A DNA stretch of 64,000 nt from Hyalella azteca (Eukaryota; Arthropoda; Malacostraca; Amphipoda; Hyalellidae), in assembly GCF_000764305.2 (NCBI RefSeq), contig NW_025934840.1, positions 434,001 to 498,000 on the forward strand, given 5' to 3'. Under the pieces are notes generated by a model. The model was given only the letters and a program-made list of their open reading frames with translations, was not told where the DNA came from and ran no database searches. Shown here in pieces: positions 11,975-23,133 of this stretch; position 1 is the first letter of the stretch; each line of letters starts with the position of its first letter. Position numbers and translations under genes: made by a program.

Positions 11975-12231
11975 GGGTGGCCCAGTGGTTACAGTTCAGA
12001 GTACCAAGATTGGCGCAGAGAGGCGCGGGTTCGATCCCAGCTCTGTGCGCCAGTTTCTGGTCAGAATCGGCAAGGAGACCGGGCGGTTAAGCACAGCAGA
12101 ATTGTAGCAGTGAGTTGTGAGTTCGAGACCGCAACAAGCTGTGAATGTTCTGCGATGTTAAGAATCGGCGACAGGCCTACGGCCTACTAAACGCCGAAAC
12201 CGCTATTATTATATTATTATTATTATAATAG
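11975..12231 (+). mobile_element. tRNA-derived SINE with two tRNA-like units
   Basis: The head has a good RNA polymerase III A box (TGGCCCAGTGG, 11978-11988) and a perfect B box (GGTTCGATCCC, 12028-12038). A second tRNA-like block follows: GGGCGGTTAAG near 12081 resembles an A box and AGTTCGAGACC (12120-12130) a B box. The tail is an ATT/TTA run. The paralogous site in copy A (5970-5983) is empty, which places the 5' end at GGGTGGCCC and the 3' end at the TTA tail. I cannot find a clean target-site duplication. A functional tRNA gene is unlikely, since no cloverleaf closes across the head. Confidence 0.9.
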
Positions 12232-12239
12232 TAAATCGA

Positions 12240-12274
12240 AGATATCACCTTAAGGGATTCTTAAGGTGATATCT
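12240..12274. repeat. Perfect 15-bp-arm hairpin (copy B)
   Basis: AGATATCACCTTAAG and CTTAAGGTGATATCT are separated by 5 nt. In copy A (5985-6019) the same hairpin has imperfect arms. Confidence 0.9.
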
Positions 12275-12398
12275 TAAAGTATAATAAAAGTAAATAACAA
12301 ATAAATGATAATATATGATAATAGTATAAACATATCCAGCAACTTTCCTCCACAGCAGGCAATGCATTGGTCATTAGTCTCGCCTCAGGCCGTGTTTT

Positions 12399-12600
12399 TA
12401 GCGCATTTTCTCATTTATGGAAAAAATGCACTAAGGCGCTCGCCATGTCCGTCTGTCTGTCCGTCCGTCTGTCGGTCCGTTTGTCTCTCTTGTCTTGTCC
12501 GTCTGTCCGTCCGCATGTCTGTCCGTCCATCCGTGACTTCACGTTTTCGTCGACGAGAAAAGGCGCTCTCTGTCACTCACTGCAGTGAGTACTGAGTTAT
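12399..12600 (+). mobile_element. GTCY-core HINE/MITE-like element 1
   Basis: Starts TAGCGCATTTTCTC, has a GTCC/GTCT microsatellite core, an inner inverted copy of the start (here slightly decayed, GAGAAAAGGCGC), then a terminal palindrome ACTCACTGCAGTGAGT and the end ACTGAGTTAT. Subterminal inverted repeats, a GTCY core and a 3' stem-loop match Helentron-associated interspersed elements and the GTCY-containing MITEs known from insects. The paralogue at 6229-6236 is an empty poly-T site, fixing the borders. No transposase; non-autonomous. Confidence 0.88.
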
Positions 12601-12654
12601 GTTTTTTCTTCCAGCGCCCCCAGCACAGGAGGGCTTAGGGTCGGAAGTTGCTGT

Positions 12655-13083
12655 CGGTTGGAGGCCTTCCAAGATTTTGGACCCCAGAGACTACAAGAAA
12701 GTTGCTGTCTTACTAGGATTACCCGAACACATTTTAACTATAGCTTGTTAAATACTTCATTTGCCTGGATAAGTTAATAAGATAAATGTAGAATTAACGG
12801 TTGGAGGCCTTCCAAGATTTTGGACCCCAGAGACTACAAGAAAGTTGCTGTCTTACTTGGATTACCTGAACACATTTTAACTATAGCTTGTTAAATACTT
12901 TATTTACCTGGATAAGTTATTAAGATAAATGTAGAATTAACGGTTGGAGGCCTTCCAAGATTTTGGACCTCAGAGACTACAAGAAAGTTGCTGTCTTACT
13001 TGGATTACCCGACTACATTTTAACTATAGCTTGTTAAATATTTTATTTGCCTGGATAAGTTATTAAGATAAATGTAGAATTAA
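12655..13083. repeat. 143-bp tandem triplication
   Basis: Three exact-length units (starts 12655, 12798, 12941), each beginning CGGTTGGAGGCCTTCCAAG and ending GTAGAATTAA. Copy A has a single unit at 6279-6421, so triplication followed the segmental duplication. Confidence 0.92.
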
Positions 13084-13985
13084 ACATTCTGGCACGTTGG
13101 TTTAAAACTTCAAACTACATTTTAACTATAGCTTGGTAGATACTTTATTTGCCTGGATGTGTTATTAAGATAAATGGCAAAGAATTAAACATTCTTGTTC
13201 ATTGGTCTAAAACTCCAAAGAGTAATAATATTTTAGTTAAGAGTAAGGAGAGATTTTAATGCAAAAAGTTTAATGTTCAAATCATTAAGCAAATAATGCT
13301 AGGCAAATAAATAATAATAATTATATAAATACATCTAGTTTCAATATATACATATAATTAAAATTAGAAACATGTTTTCAATTTATTTGACCGCACACAA
13401 TAAAACACACAGTCAAATAACTAAGAGCTTTGATCTCAATATATGTTTTCAGACATGCCTTTGTTGCTACCAGATTCTATTGACGTTACTTGCTTGTCCA
13501 AAGATTCAAATCCTTCGAGTTTGATTGTGTCAGCGCAATCCAATTTTCGAATTCAAAATCCTACATAGGATTACGTATCCAATCCGTCGTACAGGCAGCA
13601 AGTCGAGATGCGTGATTCATCACCATGCATTGAATTTCATCCCATAACGGCAAAATCAAAAGTAATCTAAAATTGGAACCAATATCATGTTTGTCTTGAG
13701 CTGGGAATACTCTCGGCGCCAACGGCTTAGAGTATAACCAATCCAGACCAGCGGGCTGCTTTAAGCCGTTCTACAATTTATCAAGCAAATATTCATGCTT
13801 GAAGCAGCATTCGGAACCCAACACGATGGAAATTTTTTCTTGGACGATAAAAATAATTATCTGGAAGCTTCAACAATATATTGACTAGATCTGAAAATTC
13901 TTTTCAATTTTATTCATATACAAATGACGACCGACGGAGTTTTAGCAATGAATTGGCACAACATAAATGAATAAGACAAAATTTT

Positions 13986-14134
13986 TAGTGTATTGTCTCA
14001 TTTATGGAAAAAATGCCCTATTGTGCTCGTCATGTCCGTCCGTCCGTCCGTCTGTCCGTCTATCCGTGACATCAAGTTTTCGTCGACGAGAAAATGCGCT
14101 TTCTGTCACTCACTGCAGTGAGTACTGAGTTATA
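13986..14134 (+). mobile_element. GTCY-core HINE/MITE-like element 2
   Basis: Same architecture as the element at 12399. The first subterminal repeat is mutated (GTGTATTGTCTC) while the inner one (GAGAAAATGCGC) and the ACTCACTGCAGTGAGT stem are intact. It lies just outside copy B of the segmental duplication. Confidence 0.87.
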
Positions 14135-16031
14135 TTTTTTCCATTTCAGGTAGCCAGCCCAGTATAGGCTGAGGTCAGCCGTGTCGGTCCGTGCGCATTT
14201 TCGTTCGTCCATCCAAGGCAGACGCGCACAAACAATTGAATAACTCGGCGAGGTGAGGGAAAGCCTCACAAAGTTGAGTCAAGTCCTGGGGATTGCCGCC
14301 CCCGAGTTATAATTGAAGTCTGGGAGCTGAACAAACCCAGTTCGTAATCACTTCTTTTGAAGCCTTAATTGCGAGTGAAAATTATATTTTTTTTAATCCC
14401 GGAATTGATGTTTTGTTTTAGGGATTAGAGGTATCAAAGAGATTAGGGATTAAAGGGATTATTTAATCCCTTGATATTTTACTCCGTAAAATGTTTGTAT
14501 GGCACATGCGGCTGTTATCTGATCGTACAATGGGGTGAATTCAAAGAATCATTCCTAGTATTGAAGGCTTACAACTTTTTTATTTAACGTGTGTCGTCGT
14601 CGAAGTATAATCATTTACAATCATATGAGTAATTTCAAAATCATTTACAATCATTTGAATAATTTTAAAATCATGTACAATCATTTCAATCATTTCAATT
14701 TACTGTGAGCCGAAAGCCTCCTCGAAATGTCGAAGATTATTCCCGGTGCGATCACGTTTTCTATAAATAATAGCTGCTGGTAGAGAACTATTTGCACGAT
14801 GGCTCCTAAATTATCACAAAATAACATTCATGCTTTGCACTTCATATTAAATGCAGTGCAATATTCTCTGTACTACAGGCATCAGCATAACGGTAGACTG
14901 TTTCCGCCTTTCAATAATATCTTCGTGCGTTTCACAAACGTTTAAACTTCCGTTGCTTTGCTCACGGCCACTTTGGTTCATTTCAGCGTGACAGATTTAC
15001 GGCCACGATCTTCTTCACCATAAAATTATTACGGGATTGACGGTAACTGGAAATCATTTGGTGGCGTTTAAGGCCAGTAAGTGACGCTTTTGGCCGCGAA
15101 TAGGCCCGCTAGCGGCGGCTAAGGCGCGACAGATAAGGCCTTCGGACGCCTAATGAATAGCAATGGTCCTGACCTAATGAACGACAAGCCCCTCGGGAAG
15201 AGCGGGGAGATAGGATAATGGTAAGAGGGAACTGTTAAAGAGAAAATAAAAACGTACCAAATGCAAGTCTTCTAACAGGCATTCTGCATTATTTCTCAGA
15301 GCAAATCTAGAGAAAATGTCTCTTCCATGACATAGATTTACAGTGCAATTAAACATATAAATATTTATAGTGATTATCTTGTCATAGTTTCAATTAATAT
15401 CTATTCTATAATCTTCACTTAATTTCCACAATAATCGACAGCTTCTGCATTGAAGCTAAAATTATCGGATTTAAATTCAAACATGTCCTCATCAGTATGA
15501 GTTTATACCAAACTTAATGGTCCTAATCGATTCCGGGTAAGCTCTATGCATACTCGATTAGCCTCTCATTTGTTTAATCAACGTTGCCCTGACTAGACTC
15601 TGATCACATTGCATGTTTACAGCTCGCTACCATTTCAAGTTTTGGTAAAGTTTATCCCTCAAACCATGAAGAGTGATTAAAAAACTTCCATTTGACTTGA
15701 ACATTGATCATATTTCAATACATAAATTTCATATCAAACCCTGTATCAAACAGCAAACTCTTTGAATTAAGAACAAACTAGAATAATGAAAAATTCATCA
15801 GTCGTATCTAAAATGTTCAAGCGTGGCAACTTACAAAAGATTACAATTTCAACCGCGTATCTAGAGAATTGTGGAATTCTCTATAGATTATAATTTCAAG
15901 CGAGTAGTGATTTGTGAAATTGTGCTGCTGAAGAGGCGAATGGATAGACAATAATTATTATTGACTATTATCTTACAAGATGGTATATACGACGCATCTA
16001 CAGCACCACTGCACACCTCGAATGACATGCA
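14135..16031. other. No gene seen
   Basis: Mixed AT-rich DNA with GC-richer islands at 14150-14330 and 15000-15200. Part of 14601-14763 (CGAAGTATAATCATTTACA onward) is shared with the insert at 11438-11535. I find no motif that identifies a gene. Confidence 0.5.
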
Positions 16032-16192
16032 CCCTAACAAAATTTAGAGTCGCCCCATGCAGCTTCTGGTAATCCAAATCAGAAGCTGCCGCGTCTGTAA
16101 ATTTTCACTGGGTATGGACCCTGACAAAATTTAGAGTCGCCCCAGCTTCTGGTAATCCAAATCAGAAGCTGCCGCGTCTGTAAATTTTCACT
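16032..16192. repeat. 87-bp tandem duplication containing a hairpin
   Basis: Two units (16032 and 16119) share AAAATTTAGAGTCGCCCC and GCGTCTGTAAATTTTCACTG. Unit 1 holds a 10-bp-arm hairpin at 16059-16089 (GCAGCTTCTG / CAGAAGCTGC, 11-nt loop); unit 2 lost bases in the left arm and pairs over 8 bp. From 16193 to 17740 I see only anonymous AT-rich DNA. Confidence 0.88.
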
Positions 16193-17739
16193 GAGCAGAG
16201 TGTTACTTTCATTAAATGTTATCAATTGCACAGACCGTGCTGAGCCGCTGTCACCAAGAATTCCATATTCTTATTATTGATTCTTCAACCTAAAGCCACA
16301 TTGAACTGAGAGAAGGAGCAAACGTTAGTAAATTGACAAACAGAACTTGGAGACCTGACGCTTGCGAAGGGTATTATTCACCCGATAGGGGAAGGGTTAA
16401 TTCTTCTCAAGCTCATATGAATATTTATAGTGATTATCTTATCATATTTTCCTAAAATATCTATTCTACGAACTTCAATCAATTTCCAAAATAATCTGCA
16501 CTAAAAAAGTAACAGACGACAGTCCGAGTTTTTTCTATCTAGTCATAGTTTCCAAAATATTTGTAAAATAATTTTCAATCAATATCCACAATAATCAACA
16601 CTAAAAAAGTAACAGGACATTAAACAGTAACAAAAGTAACAGGTTCGTATCCTCAATTCAACTCACGAATGTCATAGCTACGAGATAAGGTAACACTGTA
16701 ACTCACTTTGCCGAGCGTTGTATTCAGTGGCACAGAATTGCAGTCGAAGACTCTAATAATGCATCTAACATGAACTCTTGTAGGCTCCCCATTGTAATTT
16801 TTAGACGATTTAACGGTCGTTTGGTGTATAAGATATTAAATTTTTAGTTTATATATAAGATTTAGTTTTATATAGGATTTTCAATTTTTCAAATTTTTTT
16901 TTCAATTTCGTAATTTAATTATGATTCTTGTGGTATGAATGATTAGGCAAAATAAAATTTTGCCTAATCATTCATGCTGGACATTTTTTCCAGCAAGTAA
17001 AACAGATGACTGGATGAAGGTTATGAAAAACGGGCTGATAGTGAAATTTGCCGTAAAATGATCATTGATTCCTTGCGGTACTTTGAGTTCTGTCTCTCCC
17101 GTAACCATGCACTGGTTATGAACGATCGTTCATTAAAACCCATCACCTATGGCCTAAAGTTGGACATTTTTAATCAAAGCATGAGGTACAGATGAATCGT
17201 AAAAAAAAATAATTAATTCATCATAGCAGAAATATTACTTAAATTTTTCCGCTAGTTTCCGAACTGGTTGCTTCCAAATAAATCCATGAACAAATTGATT
17301 CACCGTGCACTAATTTTGAGTAATTCAAAATATCCTATATGATTAAAGCGAAATATTTTCGAAAAACTTATTTATTTCATTTTTCGAGTGAAATATATGC
17401 CTTCTTCTTTCAAACTTATACATTCAATCTAATTTTTATTTAATTTTATATCTCATGATATGAAATTTCAAGTGAAACTTCAAAATAGAGGTAAGTTGGG
17501 ATCTTACTGTTAACGCCGACGTTCATATTACGATATCTCAGTTACAACCCATTATATATGCTATAAAATTCCGAATTAAATTTCGATAACATTCGCTTTC
17601 AAGTTCTAAATTATAGATTCAACAATATTCGTTCACATTTTTTGAGGAAAAATTTACAAACTCTCAAAACTTTTGTCTATCTTCGAACAATTCACTCGTA
17701 ATATTCCTACACCGTCGACCCTCATTAGCGTCGTCCGCC

Positions 17740-17955
17740 ACACCCACGCCGCGGCAATCAGAGAGAGAGCCACACCAGGGGCGGCCGAGCCACTGAGAGC
17801 CGCTGCTGTGGTGGCGAGCCCCTGATAGCCACACGAGGGGCGGCCGGGCGAGCCTCTGAGCCGCTGCTGTGGTGGCGAGCCTCTGAGAGCCGCACGAGGG
17901 GCGGCCGGGCGAGCCTCTGAGAGCCGCTGCTGTGGTGGCGAGCCCCTGAGTGCTG
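17740..17955. repeat. GC-rich repeat of GAGCCGCTGCTGTGGTGGCG
   Basis: A GC-rich island in AT-rich surroundings made of about 60-65-bp units combining GAGCCGCTGCTGTGGTGGCG and CACGAGGGGCGGCCGG. It marks the left border of the first large module. At the equivalent border near 30030-30103 a different short GC-rich array occurs. Confidence 0.85.
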
Positions 17956-17959
17956 GCGA

Positions 17960-18720
17960 GCGTCTTTAGGGTGTTATTTAAACGCTTTTATGTGGCGCCT
18001 TTAGAGTGTCGTGTAACCATGTAACGCTGATGTGATATAACGTTGATAAAGTGTTATTGAACGCTGAAATGTGACGGATCGATCGTTCTGTAACACTAAT
18101 ATGTGGCATCTTAGAGTGTCATGTAACGCTGTTATGTGAGGTATACTGTGATATGTAATGCTAACATGTTACGGATAGTGAGTTCTGTAACGATAATGCG
18201 TGACGTATATAGAGCGCTGTGTAACGCTAATATGTCACGTAACGTACGATCAAAAAGGTTAATACTTGCGGTCACGAGTGTCCTGTAACGCTAATACACG
18301 ACAATTCTTGATATGCTGCCATTTTATGCACTCAGTGACGTTATTAATTGATTTCTCTTCCGTTATGTACTTCTCGAGCACTCAGTTACGCTCCTCTGTT
18401 CTGTCTCATTATTATTCGAAGTCTAATACGTTTTTTTAGGGTAAATAAGTAAATTTTCTGTTATGATAGTTTGCGACGCAAGCACCTGCGTTTCGTAACG
18501 CCACTTTCGTGTTAACATAGTGCATTTGTAATATAGTGCATCTGTAATATAGTACATCTCTAGCATAGTGCATTTGTAATGAAGTGCATCTGTAATATAC
18601 AGTAGTACATCTGTAATATAATGCATCGGTAACTTAGTGCATCTGTAATATAGTGCATCTGTAACGTCAATTAGTGACGCTATCATCGCTATTTGGGATG
18701 CTAATTTGTGACGTGATCTC
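17960..18720. repeat. Degenerate GTAACGCTAATATGTGACG satellite plus TGCATCTGTAATATAG array (module copy I)
   Basis: Loosely 32-bp units around TGTAACGCTAATATGTGACG to about 18310, then a 16-bp array around TAGTGCATCTGTAATA at 18520-18670. The more regular counterpart is 30105-31000; a reversed, diverged form lies at 50470-51010. Confidence 0.85.
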
Positions 18721-19047
18721 GAACACTCATAAAAGTACCTTCATAACCAACACATTCACGTGGCGAACAACATAAAACATTACTAATTCAATGCAGATCT
18801 AAAGTATTCGCAAATTGATGTTTTAAAATGGTTTGTTTGTATTGATTGATAAATCTAATAAAAAGATATTTCGTTTTCAAACCGAATAAATTGCAAATAC
18901 TAATTCAATTCTTAAAATCATTTCAAACTAGAACTAATTGTGTCAAAACTTTTTCAAAGGATTATAAAAAAGCTTAAATTCCAAGTTTCGAGAAATTTTA
19001 TTTGTAGGAATTCAAATTCATTTTATGTACATTTATGTATCATTAGT

Positions 19048-19179
19048 TGATAACTAACAAAAAATCATCTGGGATAGGTTAGAGTTGGCGGGTGTTCCTC
19101 ATTTGTAACGAGTTCTTATCGGCCCATCTGTATTGACCTCCCAATTTGTCGAAACTAAAACAAAATCATCTGAAATAGG
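19048..19179 (-). other. Terminal-exon repeat, one unit (copy I)
   Basis: On the minus strand a TTTTGTTTTAG acceptor-like string precedes TTTCGACAAATTGGGAGG, the unit tandemly repeated at 31395-31803 and at 49893-50060. It could act as an alternative last exon encoding a KLGGKYRW-type tail. Confidence 0.5.
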
Positions 19180-19685
19180 TTAGAGTTGATTGGCGTGGAG
19201 CTCACGCAGCTCGCTCAGTGTGAGGTCAAACAGCGAAGTTGGTTCCTTTTCGATGTTGAGGGCTGAGACCAGGTCGCTGAGGTCAGTTACGTCGTACCGG
19301 CTTTCATCATTAACTTTAATTTCATTGATACATTGATCTAATATTCTAATTCGCGTGATATATGACTTCATTCGCTTTTCCATCTTTTTCCCACCAGACT
19401 CTTTAAATGCTGACTTCTCGGAGTAAATCTTGCGTTTAGAGGACTTATTCTCGACGACTCGTCGGTGCAAACTACTGACGAGTTTCCCACGAGCTTCTGA
19501 AGCCTTCTTCTTGCTTAGCATTTCTCGCCAGCTCTCATTACTTTTCCCAGTTATTTGTTTAAGTTTCATCGTCTGATATTGCAGCTCCCTCCAGCGGTCG
19601 CAATACTGGCACCTGCACATGCCATTCAATAGACCAGATAGCCTGCATCCTTCACAGTAGATGACCGTTGAGTATATGTTTTCCG
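19180..19685 (-). CDS. MASSSQQ/Cys-motif family, exon 2, copy I (shortened 3' end)
   Basis: Unrecognised family. The exon begins after a TCATCTTTTGCAG acceptor; its first two bases complete the codon left open by the first exons at 22624-22690 and 23067-23133 (phase 1). Joined to either, the frame gives about 190 residues. Five cysteines are spaced CX2CX9CXCX2C near the exon start, suggesting metal binding. A Lys/Arg-rich middle and the conserved YDVTDLSDLVSALN and FDLTLSELRELHA segments follow. Relative to 49283-49953 about 170 bp are missing between CACGCCAA and CAACTC, with a shared CGCCAA at both edges, as in microhomology deletion; the stop used is the same TAA that ends the fragment at 31731. 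Function unknown. Confidence 0.65.
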
Positions 19686-19744
19686 CTGCAAAAGATGAAG
19701 TCACGATTAGTATTGACTCATAATAAAAAAATACACATTATTAA

Positions 19745-19820
19745 ATCATTTATACAACATGGGCACCGTTGAATATATGTTTTCCGCTGCAAAAGATGGA
19801 GTCACTATTAGTATGAAATC
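19745..19820 (-). repeat. Partial duplicate of the exon 2 start
   Basis: GTTGAATATATGTTTTCCGC and the adjoining acceptor TCTTTTGCAG are repeated about 90 bp upstream of exon 2. The same arrangement occurs in copy II at 35510-35580, so this extra acceptor predates the module duplication. It would give the same phase but no Cys motif. Confidence 0.7.
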
Positions 19821-20235
19821 AAAATACATGAGTGACTCGTACCCAAATTAAACAACATGCTCAGATAAAAAATCTAGTAGAAACTATGTCATGAAAATGC
19901 AAAGAAATCAACGATTAATCAATTTGCTGAAATTATTTGCATGTAATGGCAAATATCACGATTAGTATGAAATCAAAATACATGAGTGACGGGTACCCAA
20001 ATAAACAAAATGCTCAGATAAAAAATCTAGTAGAAACTATGTCATGAAAATACAAAGAAATTGTACCAACGATTAATCAATTTGCTGAAATTATTTGCAG
20101 GTAGTGGAAAATATGATTGTTCGTAATTCAGTAGCTAAAATTTTGTGTTGACCCTGTATTCAATTCGAAGAAGGAAACATTTTACGTATTTCTAATCTAT
20201 CAATTTTGACAACCGCATTTCAATGCTAAAAAGAT

Positions 20236-20908
20236 AATATGCGTTTAAAAATTGCTTTTTAAAGACAACACTTCTGAAGAATCCAGTGTCTTGGACGTTA
20301 CACATGTACAATGAATTTCTAATTTTATTTTCATATATTAAAGAAATTATTTTTCAAAAAATTTTTAAGATTTCAAAATTTTGTAAATTTTCAAAATTAT
20401 TTATTGTCTACTGATTCATGCATTGTCTCTGACTTTATGCAATTGTGCAAAATTTCAGATCGATTAGACAGGTCAAATTGTGTCATATATGGATTATAAA
20501 ATTTGTAGCAGACGAAATTATTTATAGTTTTTTAATAATGAAAACTTTTTTATTTATAAAATTATTTATTCTGTCTATTGATTCATGCATTTTCTCCAAA
20601 TTTACGCAAGTGTGCAACATTTCAGATCCATTGGACAGGTAGAAGTGTGTCAAATATCGATAATAAGATTTGTAGCAGACAAAATTATTTTAATTTTTTA
20701 ATATTGAAAAAAAAAATTAATTTAAAATCATTTATTCTGTCAACTGATTCATCCATTGTTTCCAATTTTATGCAAGTGTGCCAAATTTCAGATCGATTGG
20801 ACAGGTAGAAGTGTGTTAAATATCGATTATAAGATTAGTAGCAGACAGACAGACTGACAGACAGACAGACAAACAAGAAGTGAAGTGAAAGAGAAGTGTT
20901 ATAATAAA
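20236..20908. mobile_element. About 675-bp insertion with three 166-bp tandem tails
   Basis: Absent from the equivalent intron position of copy II (35990/35991). It contains three units of about 166 bp (GATTCATGCATT at 20413 and 20580, GATTCATCCATT at 20746), each with an AAATTTCAGATCGATTGGAC-like string, and ends in an ACAG/GACA microsatellite (20841-20872). Such strings resemble 3' tails of some invertebrate non-LTR elements, but I cannot assign a family. Confidence 0.7.
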
Positions 20909-21813
20909 GGATAGGGACTGTGATGATATAATATTATTCGAGTTATAAAGTACTTTCAAGTTTGTACAAACGTTTACATGGCTATTTGGTCGTGAGTGCA
21001 GCGATATTATCATTTCCTACGAACGAATTAACGTCCACATCTATTTTCTAATTATAGGAGCCATAATTGGACTGATTAATTAAGTGACTGAGCAGCTGCA
21101 TCCGAAATGAATCAAATAACAGAGGATTAATGCAAGATACTGAACAGCATGACTTAATGCCATTTCTCGTATCCTTATTTACTCTAACTTTAAGTTCTAA
21201 CTATTTCATCTCTATTAAGCCGAGGTTACACATATATATCAAAATTTTCATTGCATTTTTATATCATAGAATAATCATATAAGAACTCTTTGATAGGCCT
21301 GCAGAATTTCTGGCTATGGGCCTTCATCGTTATCACTGACATCATCCAACATTGATATTCTTCAATATGTTATGCATTACGTTATAAAAAAGATTGATTA
21401 ATTTTAAATAATTAATTTAAATAAACAATTAGTTAATGTATTGATTTTTGATGATCTCTGTCTCCACCAGCCTGATCTCTGTCAGAATAAACAAGAGAAT
21501 GCAGGCGACGGAAAAACTTAATCAGAAGCGGATAAGTATCAATTTTACATATTAAAATTAACCTGAAGCAAAATTTTGATGATTAATTTGCAAAATAACA
21601 CCTTTAAAATGAGAGTTTTAAGATTTGCTGGCTGCGGTGACAATTCAACCGTAAACTAATAAACTGAAGTGAATCTTGTTTAAATAACTTTAGTATCTCA
21701 GAATTTAAATTTGTAGGTTCTAGGTTATAATATGTATTTCCATGTTAAAATATTCGTGGGGATAAGAGCCCATGATATCAATTGAAATGAGCTTGAACTC
21801 AAATTTTGATAAG

Positions 21814-22160
21814 TAATTCACATAAAAAACACGTGTGAAATCTCTTCTGAAACGCATTAACCTCAGTACCATGATACTCCCTAAACGAACAATTCTTAAG
21901 TTATCACACGTTGTATGAATGTCAACAAGCGCTTAGGCATCAGAGATTTAAAAACCTCAAATATTTAGTACTTTTTAGTACATTATGTAATTCACAAATA
22001 ACACGTTTGAAACCACTTCTGGAACGCATAGACCTCAGTACTAGGATACTCCTTTAGCAAAATATTCTTAAATTATCACACGTTGGATATATAAAAAAGC
22101 GCTTAGGCATCAGAGATTTAAAAACTTTAAATATTTTGTACTTTTTAGCACATTATGCAT
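21814..22160. repeat. 174-bp tandem duplication in intron (copy I)
   Basis: TAATTCACA...GCGCTTAGGCATCAGAGATT occurs at 21814 and again at 21988. Copy II has one unit, from about 36894. The first unit holds the empty site (21921-21930) for the element at 37012-37149. Confidence 0.85.
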
Positions 22161-22623
22161 GATCGTGATTAACACGGCACTTTAGTATTAATAGCAAATG
22201 TTGCGAATTGAACACGTTTTAAATTAATGACAGAACACGTGTCAGCTGACTCGGTAATTAATACTTCTTTCAGTATCATCCAGTGGTTGAAATTGATTGC
22301 TGGTTCAATAATTAAGCCTATAAGTCATAAAACAATGCATAAATCGAGAAAACTCAAAGTTAATTTTTTTAGAATCTACAGAGTCAACGAAACATGAAGT
22401 TTATTCATCACTAAGAACAATCAAGTTTACTAATCACTTGAAATCAATGCAAAGTTAAAATTTGCAAAGATGCCCAATTTAAATATTTAGGATCTAAATT
22501 ACTGTAACTATTTTCACAACATTTGCAAAAATGCAGAGTATAAATTTCTAGAAAATAAATTACTGTAACTATTATGTTCACAACACACTTGTAGCCAAGG
22601 TTCAACTGCATAACTGAACTCAC

Positions 22624-22690
22624 CATCAACAGACGTTGTACGAGTTGAAACATCTTCGTAATCCATTGCCTGCTGGCTGCTGCTAGCCAT
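22624..22690 (-). CDS. MASSSQQ family, alternative exon 1b, copy I
   Basis: A 67-nt exon from ATG to a G|GTGAGTT donor encodes MASSSQQAM then DYEDVSTRTTSVD, ending in phase 1, compatible with exon 2 at 19685. It arose by tandem duplication of promoter plus exon 1 (period about 443 bp) with 23067-23133. Without splicing the frame stays open for a short FSYAVEPWLQ-type extension, so a small unspliced product is the alternative reading. Confidence 0.6.
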
Positions 22691-22800
22691 TTTTTCAAGC
22701 GTACAAACAAATTATTTTCTTTAAGCTGTGAATTTTTGTGCTGCACTCACGAGCGCGTCAAGCGTCGGACTGACCGTAGGCAGGGTGCCCACAGTGACCT
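22691..22800 (-). promoter_or_regulatory. Conserved promoter of exon 1b
   Basis: About 110 bp matching the other first-exon upstream regions, including the initiator-like TCAGTC (minus strand, 22768-22773) about 80 nt before the ATG. No TATA box seen at the usual distance. Confidence 0.45.
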
Positions 22801-23066
22801 AAGCTAATGATATTTCCAGCAGCCAAAATAAATAAGAACAATGCATAAATAAAGAAAAGTAAAAGTTATTTATTTTTAGAATCTACCGAGTCAACGAAAC
22901 ATGAAGTTTATTCATCACTACGAAACATCAAGTTTACTCATCACTTGCAACCAATGCAAAGTTAAAATTTGCAAAAATGCACAGTAAAAATTTCTTGGAT
23001 CTAAATTACTGTAACTATGTTCACAAAACATTTGTAGCCAGGGTTCAACTGCATAACTGAACTCAC

Positions 23067-23133
23067 CCTCAGTAGATGTCGTACGAGATGTAACATCTTC
23101 GTAATCCATTGCCTGCTGGCTGCTGCTAGCCAT
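23067..23133 (-). CDS. MASSSQQ family, exon 1, copy I
   Basis: Same 67-nt structure: MASSSQQAM followed by DYEDVTSRTTSTE and a G|GTGAGTT donor. Splicing to 19685 would remove about 3.38 kb. The start ATG is chosen because upstream sequence is non-coding but strongly conserved between paralogues, as expected for a promoter and leader, and because this ATG is shared by all four copies. Confidence 0.62.

Larger units (their letters stand above)
10396..13758. repeat. Segmental duplication, copy B (elements present)
   Basis: Paralogue of 4425-7082. It is about 0.7 kb longer because of a tRNA-derived SINE (11975-12231), a GTCY-core element (12399-12600), a 143-bp triplication (12655-13083) and a 125-bp insert (about 11411-11535) related to 14601-14763. 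It lacks the long AAT microsatellite. No gene recognised. Confidence 0.9.

Noticed and set aside
11975..12055. Functional tRNA gene
   Set aside because: A and B boxes are good, but acceptor and anticodon stems do not close and the block is followed by a SINE body and TTA tail.
20841..20872. Another GTCY-core element
   Set aside because: Only the GACA microsatellite is present; subterminal repeats and the ACTCACTGCAGTGAGT stem are missing.
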